Assembly (NCBI GenBank): GCA_964458705.1
Contig: CAYWKD010000018.1
Span: 1-64,000, forward strand
Reading direction: 5' to 3'
Source of the DNA: JAAUTG01 sp964458705
GTDB lineage: Bacteria; Bacteroidota; Bacteroidia; Chitinophagales; Saprospiraceae
Length of the DNA stretch: 64,000 nt
The position numbers and the translations under genes were made by a program. Each line of letters starts with the position of its first letter. The stretch's first letter is position 1. Below are positions 25,314 to 34,858 of the stretch, piece after piece. The notes under the pieces were generated by a model. It did no database searches, was not told the DNA's origin, and saw nothing but the letters and a program-made list of their open reading frames with translations.

Positions 25314-26369
25314 TTAGGGTGCAGGATTTGGAATTATCTTATGCACTTCTTCTATTGCTTTCAGTATCTCTTTAGAAAGCGTTACATCAATGCTATCAAT
25401 ATTTTCTTTTAACTGCGCCATCGTAGTTGCACCAATAATATTACTAGTCAAAAAAGGACGATCATTAATAAAAGCCAGTGCCATTTTCGTTAGGCTCAAG
25501 CCATGTTCATTAGCGATTTCAAGATATTTGGCTGTTGCATCATGACACAATTGGCTATTGTAACGAGACATTTGTTTGTATTTATTCAAGCGATTTCCTT
25601 CGTTGTCTTTTTGTAGGTGATATTTACCAGAAAGTAGTCCAAATGCTAGAGGAGAATATGCTAAAAGCCCGGCTTTTTCTCGTATAGATGGTTCTGCCAT
25701 ACCAACTTCATAGCTGCGGTTGAGTAAGCTGTAAGGATTTTGCACACTCATACATCTTGGCAGACCATACTTTTCTGCTAGATGAATAAAGTGCATCAAG
25801 CCCCATGGGGTCTCATTGGAGATACCAAAATATCTGATCTTCCCTTTATCTACCAGAGATTGCATAGCTTCTAAAATTGCTAAGAAGTTGTCCTCCCAAG
25901 CATCATCCTCGTAGTGTTTGTAGCCCAATTTTCCAAAGAAGTTCGTCTTGCGCTCTGGCCAGTGCAATTGATACAAATCAACATAGTCTGTTTGTAAACG
26001 CTTCAAGCTGCCATCAATAGCGGTGTTGATTTGTGCTTTTGAATAATTGAGTGGATTTCTGATGTAGTTCAAACCTGTCCCAGATTGTGAAGGGCCTGCT
26101 ATTTTAGTCGCTACAATGATCTTATCGCGATCTTTCCGATTTTTTAGCCAAGTACCAATATACTGCTCGGTTAAGCCATTATTTTCAGCAGTGCTTGGCA
26201 CGGCATATAATTCAGCAGTATCCAAGAAATTAATTCCTCGCTCATCAAATGCGTAATTCAACTGCTCGTGCGCTTCTGCCTCTGTGTTCTGTTCTCCAAA
26301 AGTCATTGTACCTAAGCAAATTACACTAACTTTTAGATCAGTACTACCAAGTTTTCTATACTTCATCAA
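25314..26369 (-). CDS. NADPH-dependent aldo/keto reductase (Tas-like)
   Basis: 351 residues. An aldo/keto reductase barrel: RKLGSTDLKVSVICLGTMTF (start), NFLDTAELYAVP with the catalytic Asp and Tyr (about 50-56), KIIVATKIAG with the catalytic Lys (about 86), and VDLYQLHWPERKTNFFG with the catalytic His (about 133). The insert NFFGKLGY and the overall length match the E. coli Tas subgroup. Two adjacent Met codons open the frame; the second (26366) is equally good. It reduces aldehydes or ketones with NADPH and its natural substrate is unknown. In operon with the downstream membrane protein. Confidence 0.92.
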   Translation of the reverse strand: MMKYRKLGSTDLKVSVICLGTMTFGEQNTEAEAHEQLNYAFDERGINFLDTAELYAVPSTAENNGLTEQYIGTWLKNRKDRDKIIVATKIAGPSQSGTGLNYIRNPLNYSKAQINTAIDGSLKRLQTDYVDLYQLHWPERKTNFFGKLGYKHYEDDAWEDNFLAILEAMQSLVDKGKIRYFGISNETPWGLMHFIHLAEKYGLPRCMSVQNPYSLLNRSYEVGMAEPSIREKAGLLAYSPLAFGLLSGKYHLQKDNEGNRLNKYKQMSRYNSQLCHDATAKYLEIANEHGLSLTKMALAFINDRPFLTSNIIGATTMAQLKENIDSIDVTLSKEILKAIEEVHKIIPNPAP

Positions 26370-26537
26370 TAATTTTGATTTTGATATGATGGCGAAAAAT
26401 ACAAAAGTCTATTGCAAAATCACCTTTTTGTTGAGCCAACTGAATAGCTGCTGCCAATGCCTGCAATAAATTAAGCCTTAACGAAGCTCACTATTATAAA
26501 TGTGGAAGATTGCAATGCTTATGTGATCATCTTATGC

Positions 26538-27029
26538 TTACTTTCCTCTACTCAAAATTTTTTGCTCAATGTTGCTCGTTGAGTAGCCTTGAACAAAAGG
26601 GAGGCTTTTTACAATGCCACCTTGTTTCATCACAATATCTGAACCTACAATGTCCTTTGGTTGCCAGTCTCCTCCTTTCACGAGGAAATCTGGTAATAAT
26701 AGACTTATTAAGTCAAGTGGTGTATCTTGTTCAAACTCAACAACTGCATCTACACAAGCGAGGCTCGCTAATAAAAACTTTCGGGTCAAATTATCGTTAA
26801 TGGGGCGATGCCGTCCTTTTAGTCTTTTTACAGAAGCATCAGAATTAATTCCAACGATGAGTTTACTACCTAAGCTCTTCGCGTCCGCTAAATAGTGAAC
26901 ATGACCATAATGCAAAATATCGAAGCAGCCATTTGTAAAAACAATTTGCTGACCTTCTTTCTTCCACTGCGCTGCGGTTTGTTCAATCTGCATCCAAGTT
27001 TGCACCTTCCTTTCAATTTGTTCCCACAT
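26538..27029 (-). CDS. rfaE2: D-glycero-beta-D-manno-heptose 1-phosphate adenylyltransferase
   Basis: 163 residues from the ATG at 27029 (MWEQIERKVQTW); an ATG 12 codons upstream is less likely. Nucleotidyltransferase signature FTNGCFDILHYGHVHYL with the HxGH motif, then VGINSDASVKRLKGRHRPIN and the closing GYSTSNIEQKIL. It adenylates heptose 1-phosphate to make ADP-heptose for lipopolysaccharide core. Here it is a stand-alone domain; in E. coli it is the C-terminal half of HldE. The kinase partner is not in the window. Confidence 0.92.
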   Translation of the reverse strand: MWEQIERKVQTWMQIEQTAAQWKKEGQQIVFTNGCFDILHYGHVHYLADAKSLGSKLIVGINSDASVKRLKGRHRPINDNLTRKFLLASLACVDAVVEFEQDTPLDLISLLLPDFLVKGGDWQPKDIVGSDIVMKQGGIVKSLPFVQGYSTSNIEQKILSRGK

Positions 27030-27189
27030 AAATAGTAGTCTTATCTTCGTAAGATTTGAAAACACCTTGCAAAGTTAGCCTAAGTCTTTCAAACATTGAA
27101 TATTTGCTCAAATGAATAATTTGCAGTATATTTATCTTAGATCAAGTAAAACTATACATTTACTAAACTGAGCGAAACAACTATCTACT

Positions 27190-28686
27190 ATGGCAGTAAA
27201 GAACAGCATCGAAAAAGAAGCTCACCTGACTTCACTCACTTTAAAAACTCGTAGGCTTTTTTTGAAGCAATGCTCCCTCGGATTGGGTGGATTAGCACTG
27301 GGTGGATTGTTTGGTAGCTGTGGTACTAATAGCACAACTGCTAAAGATTTATTTTATGATCCAATGAACCCCCTTGCTCCCAGAATGCCACATTTTGCAG
27401 CTAAGGCTAAATCTGTGATTTATATTCATCTGGCAGGTGCGCCTTCTCAGCTAGAGCTATTTGATTACAAACCTTCACTAGAAAAGTTAGACGGCAAGGA
27501 TTGCCCTTCCTCCTTACTAGAAGGAAAAAAGTTTGCCTTTATTCGAGGCGTTCCTAAAATGCTAGGCCCTAAAGCCAACTTTAAGCAAAGAGGAGCCTCA
27601 GGAGCTTGGGTATCGGATCATTTACCACACTTTGCAAAAATTGCAGATGAGGTAAGTTTTCTAAAAGCCGTACACACCGATCAATTCAATCATGCACCTG
27701 CTCAGTTGATGATGCACACAGGTAGTGCAAGACTAGGACGCCCCAGCATGGGTTCGTGGGTAACTTATGGACTAGGCTCGGAAAATAGTGATTTACCTGG
27801 ATTTGTTGTGCTCACATCTGGTGGAAATAATCCCGATGCTGGAAAGCCTGTCTGGGGCAGTGGATTTTTGCCCTCCGTTTATCAAGGTGTACAGTGCAGA
27901 ACAAAAGGCGATCCTGTTCTATTTTTAGGTAATCCTAAAGGTGTTAATCAAGATCGCAGAAAGGCTTCTATTAATGCAATTAATGAGGTAAATCGACTTT
28001 CGCATCAGGAGTTTCAAGACCCAGAAATCCTTTCTCGTATTGCTCAATATGAAATGGCATATCGGATGCAGATTTCAGTGCCAGAAGTTATGGATATTTC
28101 TAAAGAACCCGACTACATTCATCAAATGTATGGTACTAAAACAGGCGTTTCTAGTCTCGCTAATAACCTCTTGTTAGCTCGAAAATTAGTGGAAAAGGGC
28201 GTAAGATTTGTACAACTGTACGACTGGGGCTGGGATACGCATGGTACTAATGCTCACGATGACCTAGATACCGCATTCGTCAATAAGTGCCGCACGATGG
28301 ACAAACCCGTATCCGCTTTATTAATGGACTTAAAACAACGAGGTCTATTGGAGGAAACACTAGTAATATGGGGTGGAGAATTTGGTCGGACACCAATGCA
28401 GGAAAATCGAAATGGCATAGACACAGGTTTTCAAGGTCGAGATCATAACCCAGATGCTTTTACGATTTGGATGGCTGGTGGTGGCATCAAAACAGGTACA
28501 ACTTATGGTGCAACAGATGAATTGGGTTACTCAGGCGTAGAGGGAAGAGTTTCTATATTTGATGTGCAGGCAACTATTTTGCACCAATTAGGCTTCGATC
28601 ATGAGCAGTTAACCTACTCATTTCAAGGAAGAAATTTCCGACTGACGGATGTAGAAGGAGAGGTGATTCGACCTATTATTGCTTGA
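27190..28686 (+). CDS. Tat-exported DUF1501 protein (sulfatase-like fold)
   Basis: 498 residues. The N-terminus carries a twin-arginine signal (TRRLFLKQCSLGLGGLALGG) ending in a lipobox-like GSC, so the protein should cross the inner membrane folded and may be lipid anchored. The rest is DUF1501: YIHLAGAPSQLELFDYKP (about 77-95), FNHAPAQLMMHTGSARLGRP, VQLYDWGWDTHG, WGGEFGRTP and GRDHNP. This belongs to the alkaline phosphatase/sulfatase superfamily, but the activity is undetermined. In Planctomycetes and many Bacteroidota it is paired with a DUF1549/DUF1553 cytochrome-like partner. None flanks it here, which is unusual. Confidence 0.9.
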   Translation: MAVKNSIEKEAHLTSLTLKTRRLFLKQCSLGLGGLALGGLFGSCGTNSTTAKDLFYDPMNPLAPRMPHFAAKAKSVIYIHLAGAPSQLELFDYKPSLEKLDGKDCPSSLLEGKKFAFIRGVPKMLGPKANFKQRGASGAWVSDHLPHFAKIADEVSFLKAVHTDQFNHAPAQLMMHTGSARLGRPSMGSWVTYGLGSENSDLPGFVVLTSGGNNPDAGKPVWGSGFLPSVYQGVQCRTKGDPVLFLGNPKGVNQDRRKASINAINEVNRLSHQEFQDPEILSRIAQYEMAYRMQISVPEVMDISKEPDYIHQMYGTKTGVSSLANNLLLARKLVEKGVRFVQLYDWGWDTHGTNAHDDLDTAFVNKCRTMDKPVSALLMDLKQRGLLEETLVIWGGEFGRTPMQENRNGIDTGFQGRDHNPDAFTIWMAGGGIKTGTTYGATDELGYSGVEGRVSIFDVQATILHQLGFDHEQLTYSFQGRNFRLTDVEGEVIRPIIA

Positions 28687-28742
28687 CTTCATGCCTATTT
28701 ACCCCTAATAAGCTAGTTGGCTCTTGTTTTCTGTTAAAGAAA

Positions 28743-29621
28743 CTATCTTAATATTTTAGGGCATTTTAATTCTCCAAAGTAGTACAATACGCTAATGCCT
28801 GCCATTACGTAAGAGTCATTATTAAATGAGTTTCCTCTTTGATCGCCAGCAGTAGGCAATCCATCCACTCCGAGAACTGGAATAGAACGATTGGAGAGTG
28901 CGGCTGCTTCTGGGCCTCTCAAATTTTCAATTTCATCAGGATCGGCGTAAACAGTGCTGACATCATCCAAATAATCCGAGAATAGTAATCGTCCACTCAC
29001 TTCAAAGTTGATGCTCCAAACATAGCTCAATGACAACTTGATGCCACCGCCATAAGCCATCCCAATTTGCGTAGAGTAGTATTCCTCTCCTCTAAACTGA
29101 CCTTCCGTTCCAAGTGGTCGTAATTCAATGAGTTCGTTTTGATATTCGGTCTTAGGATTAAAATTATAAACAGTAAGTCCACCAAATAAATAGGGTGTAA
29201 AAAAATCATCGGTGCTGCCGTGTACGAAGGGCATAAAATTGAACTCTAACTGACTTGTACCATCCCAGATTAAAGATTGGAAATTCAAGTTTCGAGATTG
29301 TTCGAAGATATTATTGGAGTTGGCATCATCTGCACTTATATTAGCGAAATTACCAGAAAATTTCAGGGCAATTCGACTATTAAAATTATACCTGAAGATA
29401 ACACCTCCTGCAATGCCAGGCGCATCCAAATTAAAATTGGTATTTAAGTCGCCGAAATAGTGAGCAGCTCCTAACCAACCACCACTCTCCCAACCCTCTT
29501 GAGCAGTAGCAATCGTGAAAGAAGAAAGAAATACACTAATCCAAATAAATTGCTTCACAAAAATCTGTTTTACTTTAAACGCAAATATTTTAGCTTGGTA
29601 CACAAACGCCTTCAAGATCAT
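28743..29621 (-). CDS. DUF6089 family outer membrane beta-barrel protein
   Basis: 292 residues from the first ATG. A GTG at 29558 would instead give a clean signal peptide (KQFIWISVFLSSFTIATAQ), and I think it is the likelier start. The mature protein is alternating beta-strand with EGWESGGWLGAAHYFGDLNT at its N-terminus, GGLTVYNFNPKTEYQNELIE in the middle and the family hallmark FSDYLDDVSTVYAD (about 222). It ends FGELKCPKILR. DUF6089 proteins are found in Bacteroidota and resemble PorT-like barrels, with no settled role. Convergent with the DUF1501 gene. Confidence 0.85.
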   Translation of the reverse strand: MILKAFVYQAKIFAFKVKQIFVKQFIWISVFLSSFTIATAQEGWESGGWLGAAHYFGDLNTNFNLDAPGIAGGVIFRYNFNSRIALKFSGNFANISADDANSNNIFEQSRNLNFQSLIWDGTSQLEFNFMPFVHGSTDDFFTPYLFGGLTVYNFNPKTEYQNELIELRPLGTEGQFRGEEYYSTQIGMAYGGGIKLSLSYVWSINFEVSGRLLFSDYLDDVSTVYADPDEIENLRGPEAAALSNRSIPVLGVDGLPTAGDQRGNSFNNDSYVMAGISVLYYFGELKCPKILR

Positions 29622-29919
29622 AGTATTTCAAGCTATAGCTTTGTATCAATGATGAATACTTAATGATTAGATAAGAACAACCAAATCTCAAAGGATAAGG
29701 GTTCTATATTTTCATTTTTAAGGAACGAAGTAAATAATTAGATTAGTGTTGAGCCTACTATAAATTGAGTAAGTAAAGAGTGTCGGAAGCCATAAAGCCC
29801 TGTCCAAATAACTTAATTGCGTCGCATTCGATCATTTCATACTTGTAAAATATACTTAGTAATAAAAAATTATTACCTTTGCGCTCCAAATTTTTTAGAA
29901 AAAGAAACTAATTGCAACA
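29622..29919. other. Divergent intergenic region before rpsT
   Basis: 298 bp, no gene seen. Carries the rpsT promoter near its right end; the DUF6089 promoter should lie at the left end on the minus strand but no clear box was found. No repeats noticed. Confidence 0.4.
29874..29881 (+). promoter_or_regulatory. Predicted -7 box of the rpsT promoter
   Basis: TACCTTTG, an exact TAnnTTTG match, 38 bp before the rpsT start codon. The -33 element is not obvious: the nearest TTG, at 29843-29845, is too far upstream. Confidence 0.55.
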
Positions 29920-30174
29920 ATGGCGCATCATAAGTCAGCAAAAAAGAGAATTAGACAGGACGAGAGAAAACGCCTGCACAATAGATTTTACAAAAAAACA
30001 ACTCGTACAGCTATTAAGACGTTGCGAGAGATGACAGATAAAAAGGAAGCCGACCAGTTTCTACCCAAAGTAGTCAAAATGATAGATAAATTGGCCAAGA
30101 AAAAACAATGGCACAAGAATAAGGCCAGTAACTTAAAAAGTAAGTTGGCTCGTCATGTGAATCAATTATCTTAG
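29920..30174 (+). CDS. rpsT: 30S ribosomal protein S20
   Basis: 84 residues, basic and helical, with the S20 pattern MAHHKSAKKRIRQDERKRLH, NRFYKKTTRTAIKTLREM and the end NKASNLKSKLARHVNQL. It binds 16S rRNA at the base of the 30S subunit. Monocistronic with its own promoter. Confidence 0.97.
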   Translation: MAHHKSAKKRIRQDERKRLHNRFYKKTTRTAIKTLREMTDKKEADQFLPKVVKMIDKLAKKKQWHKNKASNLKSKLARHVNQLS

Positions 30175-30367
30175 TTGTTCGTATAACCTCCCAAATAAAC
30201 TGAAGAAAAAAGTTGGCTCATCCTCTTGATGAACTCCTTTGATCCTAACAGGAGCTTACATTCTTAGGCTTCTAAGTTAAACGAAAATTTACTTCAGTTT
30301 TATTTTTATACTTCGATTGAAAAGTATTCAATCAGAGTATCATTTTTTAATAAAACTGATTACTGTC

Positions 30368-33300
30368 ATGAAATTAAAGCTGTACCTTTTTTTGCTATGT
30401 TTTACACTAGCGAACTTTGCTTCCATAGCACAAGACACACTTATCTTTAAAGCTCAACTTAGCGGACGACAACAAGTATTACCAGTTACAACACCTGCGA
30501 CGGGCACAATCACCGTACAAACAATTGGCAACCAAATGATCTTGTCAGGTGCGTTCTCAAAGCTGACTAGTGCCGTAATAGAAGATCAAACTCACATCCA
30601 TCTAGGCTTTGCCGGACAGGAAGGAGCGGTGGTCTTTGGATTAATTGCCACATTATCAGATGATGGCAAAAGTGGCCTTTTCGACCCTGCGCTCAATACA
30701 TTTTCTATTAGTGATGAGCAACTCAAACAACTTCAGAATCGACAATTCTATGTTAACGTACACACTACCAATCATCCTAGCGGAGAGATAAGAGGGCAAC
30801 TGCTTCCAGACGCAATGGCCTATTTTTCTGCAAATCTTTTTGGAAGTAATGAAGTTCCTGCTGTGATTTCGCAGGGAAGTGGCAGTATAATGATTGAGGT
30901 GAAATCTCCTACTGAGTGGGTTCTAAGCGGTTCTTTTCAAAACTTAGGCGGTGATTTCGATGCCTCTATTGGTGGAGGTGCACATCTTCACATCGGTCTG
31001 CCGAATGAGAACGGCGAGGTAAGCGTCCCCATCAATGTAACAATGGATGAAAGCCTAAAAAGTGGTGTTTTTTTACCAGACAGCAACACCTTTCAAGTTT
31101 CTACAGATCAGCTAATTACGCTGGGCGAAAGGAAATTATATGCCAATATTCATACCACTACTCATTCTGGAGGTGAGCTAAGAGGTCAATTGATACCCGC
31201 CGAAGCAAGTAATATATTCAGAACAAGACTTTCTGGCACAAATACTATTCCTGCTACTATTTCAAAAGGTAATGGTATCCTGTTAGCAGAAATTTACAGC
31301 GATACGCTAATGGTCGTTTCTGGTGGATTTGATGAACTAGGAAGTGCCTACTTAACGAATGATCCAAGTCAGATAGGCATTTTTAGCGGTATTGCTGGTG
31401 AAGATGGTGGCTTAACTTTTCCGTTCAATCTTACAACTCGTGGGAATAATAATGCAGCGATCAATGCAACAAATAATGTTTTTTTACTAAATGAAAATCA
31501 AGCTAATCGACTCTACAGTCGAGGGTTTTATATCAATGTGAGTTCTATCAACTTTCCCAATGGTGAAATAAGAGGACAGCTCCTACCCGAAGGACAAGTA
31601 TTTATGAGTAGTTTCCTTACGGGAACACTAGCTGTACCAGCTTCTAAATCAACAGGATATGGTAATATACAAGCTGAACTAAATGGCAATCAACTCACGA
31701 TTTCTGGTGCTTTTAATGGTCTAGATAATGATTTTACCGATACGGCTCAAATTCACTTAGGCGTAGCTGGTGAAAACGGTGTAGCTATTTTTGATTTGAA
31801 TGCGGCAACGAGTACCAATCCTAAAATTGGGTCATTTCAATCTGCTGACAATACATTTGAGTTGAGAGACGAACAAGTTGCTACACTTTTGAATCGATCA
31901 TTTTATATAGAAATTCCTACTGGAGAAGCAGGACAAGCAGAAATAAGAGGACAAATATTACCCGAAGCAAATGCTTATTTTGTGAGCACACTCTCAGGAC
32001 AAAGTCTTATCAATGGCATCAATACTGATGCTAATGGTCAGGTAATACTAGAGATTACAAAAGACGTGATTACCGCAACGGGAAGTTTTTATAATCTCAG
32101 TAGTGCGACGATCGAAGACAATAGCATTCAGCTATTCAGAGGTCTAGCTGGTCAAGTGGGTAATTCCTTCATAGCCCTAAATCCAATATTAAACGGAAAC
32201 AATAGTGGTCGCTTCACGGCGCAAGAAAATACATTTGAGACTTCTGAGGAGTTGCTAGAGCAATTAGCTTCACGCAGTATTTATCTGAATATTCCAACTT
32301 CGGAAATGCCAGAAGGTGAAATAAGAGGTCAATTTTTACCACAAGCTACTGCCTATTACACCAGCAGACTTTCATCTAGTAATCATATTCCATTGATCTC
32401 GAATAACGGGGTTGGGCAACTAAAAGCGGATTTAGTAGGCAATTTGTTAACCATCACAGGGGCTTTTGCCAATCTAGCGCAAGCCGCTACGGATTCAAGC
32501 ATCACTGTTCATATCGGACAAGCGGGTGAACTTGGTTCGGTTGCATTTACATTAAAACCAAGTCTTTCAGAAAATGGAGATCGTGGAACGCTTGAAGCAG
32601 CAGACAATCAATTTACGCTAACGAATGAGCAATTGACTGCCCTAAAAGCAGAAAGATTATACGTTCAACTCAGAACGAGTAGCGAGGGCGGAGCAATCAG
32701 AGGTCAGTTGCTGCCAGAACCTAATAAAGCACCAACTGGCAGTATTGAAATTACTGTGCCAGTAGATGGTCAGTTTTTCTTGAGTTCTGGCGATCCTACT
32801 TCGCCATTAAGATTGCGATGGCTACAACCAGAGGACAGCAACCCGCTTTACTACATCTACCAGATATCTACTTTCAATGATTTCAGATTAATTGAAGAAG
32901 AAGGACTACTAGAAGGAGTAGAAGAAAATGAGGTTAATTATATGCTGGGCGATTTAGATCGTTATCTTGCCGCAAGAGGAGTAGAAGTAGGAGATACCCT
33001 TCAACGCTATTATCGCCTGATTGCCTCTGATGGTTCACTACAAAGCATAGGCAAAGGAAATCTGATTTCTATAGTGAGAGGAGAAGTAGAAAGGATACTG
33101 GGAGCAGATTTAGAGTTAAGTGCTACTACTCCAGAAGGATTCTATGAAATTTTTAATGAAGTACCATATCGAATTACAGTTACCAATAAAGGGCCTCAAG
33201 TTGCTAGGAATATTGTTGTCAAAGTGCCAATTCCTAATGGTATGGCTTACACGAGTGCATCTGCAAGCACTGGTCGCTACAATACCTTTTTCCAGTGGTG

Positions 33301-34627
33301 GAATTTTTCAGAATTAGCCGTAGGCGATACAGCAGTACTTGATCTTACGCTGTTCACGTTGATTGAAGGAGAACCTATCACTTCCTTTATTGAAATCATA
33401 GGAGGTACGCCATTAGATAATGATTCAACACCTGATAATGGAGAAGCTCCAATACCTCGCGAAGACGATGAAGCAGTAGTAACGATCACATCAGCACCTG
33501 TTATCACTGGTGGCGACACTGCCGATGTAGCGCTGACATTAGAACTTCTGGACGAAGCATTCATCCAGTTTGGCAATGCCAGATTTTTATTGACACTGAC
33601 CAACAGCGGTCCTGATAGTGTTGCAAATGTTAAAGTCAGTGCTTTGATTCCAGAAGGAATGGCATTCACGAGTGCAGTGGCTTCTCATGGTGCTTATGGT
33701 GTAGTAACGCAAGATTGGATAATTCCATTCCTGCAAACGGGCGAGTCTGCAACTTTAGAATTGACGCTGTTTAGTCTAATTGAAGGAAGACCACTGACGC
33801 TATTTGCACAAGTTACAGAAAGCGATCAATTTGATCCAGACTCTACACCAGCTAACGATTTAGATGGCATTCCAGATGAAGATGATGAGGCACTAGCCAC
33901 TATTCTGCCAGAAGGCGGCGTAATGGGCGGCGATTCGTCTGATTTGGAGTTGAGTATTTCAGTGGATAACGAAGACTACGCAGCATTTAATAACTTTATT
34001 TATACCATCACAATAACGAATAAAGGTCCCGGAGCAGCTTCTAATATTTTTGTGGATGCGCCTTTGCCCGATAGCTTGGCTTTCACGAGTAAAGCGGCTT
34101 CTATTGGAGATTGGAATAACTTCTTCCAATTTTGGTTTATTCCATATTTAGAAAGTGGTGCATCACATACGCTGAAACTTAACTTATTTACTTTGTCTCG
34201 TGAAACACCTATTTCGTTCTTTGTACAAGTTCAGTCCGTAGATCAAGGCGATCCAGATTCTGTGCCTAACAATAATACAACAGGCGTCCCAGCAGAAGAC
34301 GATGAAGCGGTCTTTACTTTCGGTCCTAGCAATAGTAGTAATGCACCCAATAGCAGTACTTACAGCAGAACTCTTATTTTTGGTGCAAGCGTATATCCAG
34401 TTCCAGCAAATGATATTGTACACATCAATTTATCATCAGAAATAGACATGCAGTCCGATTTAATACTGTTAGATTGGAGCGGGAAAGTCGTGAATACAAG
34501 TCGGTTAGACTTATCAAAAGGTAGAAATCAAATATCACTGCCCATTGATGACTTGACTGATGGCATTTATCATATTGTGCTAAGTAACTCAAAAACACTT
34601 TTGCGCTTCGTAAAAATATCAAATTGA
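30368..34627 (+). CDS. Secreted T9SS cargo protein with six CHRD and three DUF11 repeats
   Basis: 1419 residues from the ATG at 30368 (MKLKLYLFLLCFTLANFASI); an ATG 17 codons upstream only lengthens the signal. Signal peptide about 1-22. Six tandem CHRD-like repeats of 125-130 residues cover about 24-785, each closing with a GEIRGQLLP-type motif near residues 141, 271, 401, 526, 651 and 777. An Ig/fibronectin-like domain follows (about 790-900). Three DUF11 repeats start near 913, 1050 and 1190, each with a TNKGP-type motif and a YTSAxAS motif. Residues about 1337-1419 are a type A T9SS sorting domain (VYPVPANDIVHINLS; YHIVLSNSKTLLRFVKIS). It should be secreted and anchored at the cell surface. 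Binding partners are unknown; CHRD repeats suggest extracellular matrix or metal-related interactions. Confidence 0.87.
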   Translation: MKLKLYLFLLCFTLANFASIAQDTLIFKAQLSGRQQVLPVTTPATGTITVQTIGNQMILSGAFSKLTSAVIEDQTHIHLGFAGQEGAVVFGLIATLSDDGKSGLFDPALNTFSISDEQLKQLQNRQFYVNVHTTNHPSGEIRGQLLPDAMAYFSANLFGSNEVPAVISQGSGSIMIEVKSPTEWVLSGSFQNLGGDFDASIGGGAHLHIGLPNENGEVSVPINVTMDESLKSGVFLPDSNTFQVSTDQLITLGERKLYANIHTTTHSGGELRGQLIPAEASNIFRTRLSGTNTIPATISKGNGILLAEIYSDTLMVVSGGFDELGSAYLTNDPSQIGIFSGIAGEDGGLTFPFNLTTRGNNNAAINATNNVFLLNENQANRLYSRGFYINVSSINFPNGEIRGQLLPEGQVFMSSFLTGTLAVPASKSTGYGNIQAELNGNQLTISGAFNGLDNDFTDTAQIHLGVAGENGVAIFDLNAATSTNPKIGSFQSADNTFELRDEQVATLLNRSFYIEIPTGEAGQAEIRGQILPEANAYFVSTLSGQSLINGINTDANGQVILEITKDVITATGSFYNLSSATIEDNSIQLFRGLAGQVGNSFIALNPILNGNNSGRFTAQENTFETSEELLEQLASRSIYLNIPTSEMPEGEIRGQFLPQATAYYTSRLSSSNHIPLISNNGVGQLKADLVGNLLTITGAFANLAQAATDSSITVHIGQAGELGSVAFTLKPSLSENGDRGTLEAADNQFTLTNEQLTALKAERLYVQLRTSSEGGAIRGQLLPEPNKAPTGSIEITVPVDGQFFLSSGDPTSPLRLRWLQPEDSNPLYYIYQISTFNDFRLIEEEGLLEGVEENEVNYMLGDLDRYLAARGVEVGDTLQRYYRLIASDGSLQSIGKGNLISIVRGEVERILGADLELSATTPEGFYEIFNEVPYRITVTNKGPQVARNIVVKVPIPNGMAYTSASASTGRYNTFFQWWNFSELAVGDTAVLDLTLFTLIEGEPITSFIEIIGGTPLDNDSTPDNGEAPIPREDDEAVVTITSAPVITGGDTADVALTLELLDEAFIQFGNARFLLTLTNSGPDSVANVKVSALIPEGMAFTSAVASHGAYGVVTQDWIIPFLQTGESATLELTLFSLIEGRPLTLFAQVTESDQFDPDSTPANDLDGIPDEDDEALATILPEGGVMGGDSSDLELSISVDNEDYAAFNNFIYTITITNKGPGAASNIFVDAPLPDSLAFTSKAASIGDWNNFFQFWFIPYLESGASHTLKLNLFTLSRETPISFFVQVQSVDQGDPDSVPNNNTTGVPAEDDEAVFTFGPSNSSNAPNSSTYSRTLIFGASVYPVPANDIVHINLSSEIDMQSDLILLDWSGKVVNTSRLDLSKGRNQISLPIDDLTDGIYHIVLSNSKTLLRFVKISN

Positions 34628-34663
34628 TATGAACTGATTATGTAATTGATAATCAGATTATTA

Positions 34664-34725
34664 TGTAGAAAAAAGTGCTTTACTTAAATGCGACTTGTCG
34701 TACCATCTAGCACTTTTTTTCTACA
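34664..34725 (+). terminator. Hairpin terminator after the CHRD/DUF11 gene
   Basis: TGTAGAAAAAAGTGCT (34664-34679) pairs with AGCACTTTTTTTCTACA (34709-34725) with one extra T. The loop is about 29 nt. It lies 37 bp beyond the stop codon. Confidence 0.6.
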
Positions 34726-34858
34726 CTAAAAATATTCAGAGATTCTCATTGATTATAGAAGTATTTGTTTCTTTGTAGATTAGGTAGAAACTTTTTTAGC
34801 AAAATACTGTTTTTGTTGTCTATTCTAACAGCAGTTGCTTGTTTTTAAAATTGAGAAA

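Noticed and set aside
30431..32740. Apparent tandem DNA repeats in the large surface protein gene
   Set aside because: The repetition is at protein level (CHRD-like domains); the DNA copies are well diverged, so this is not a recent tandem duplication.
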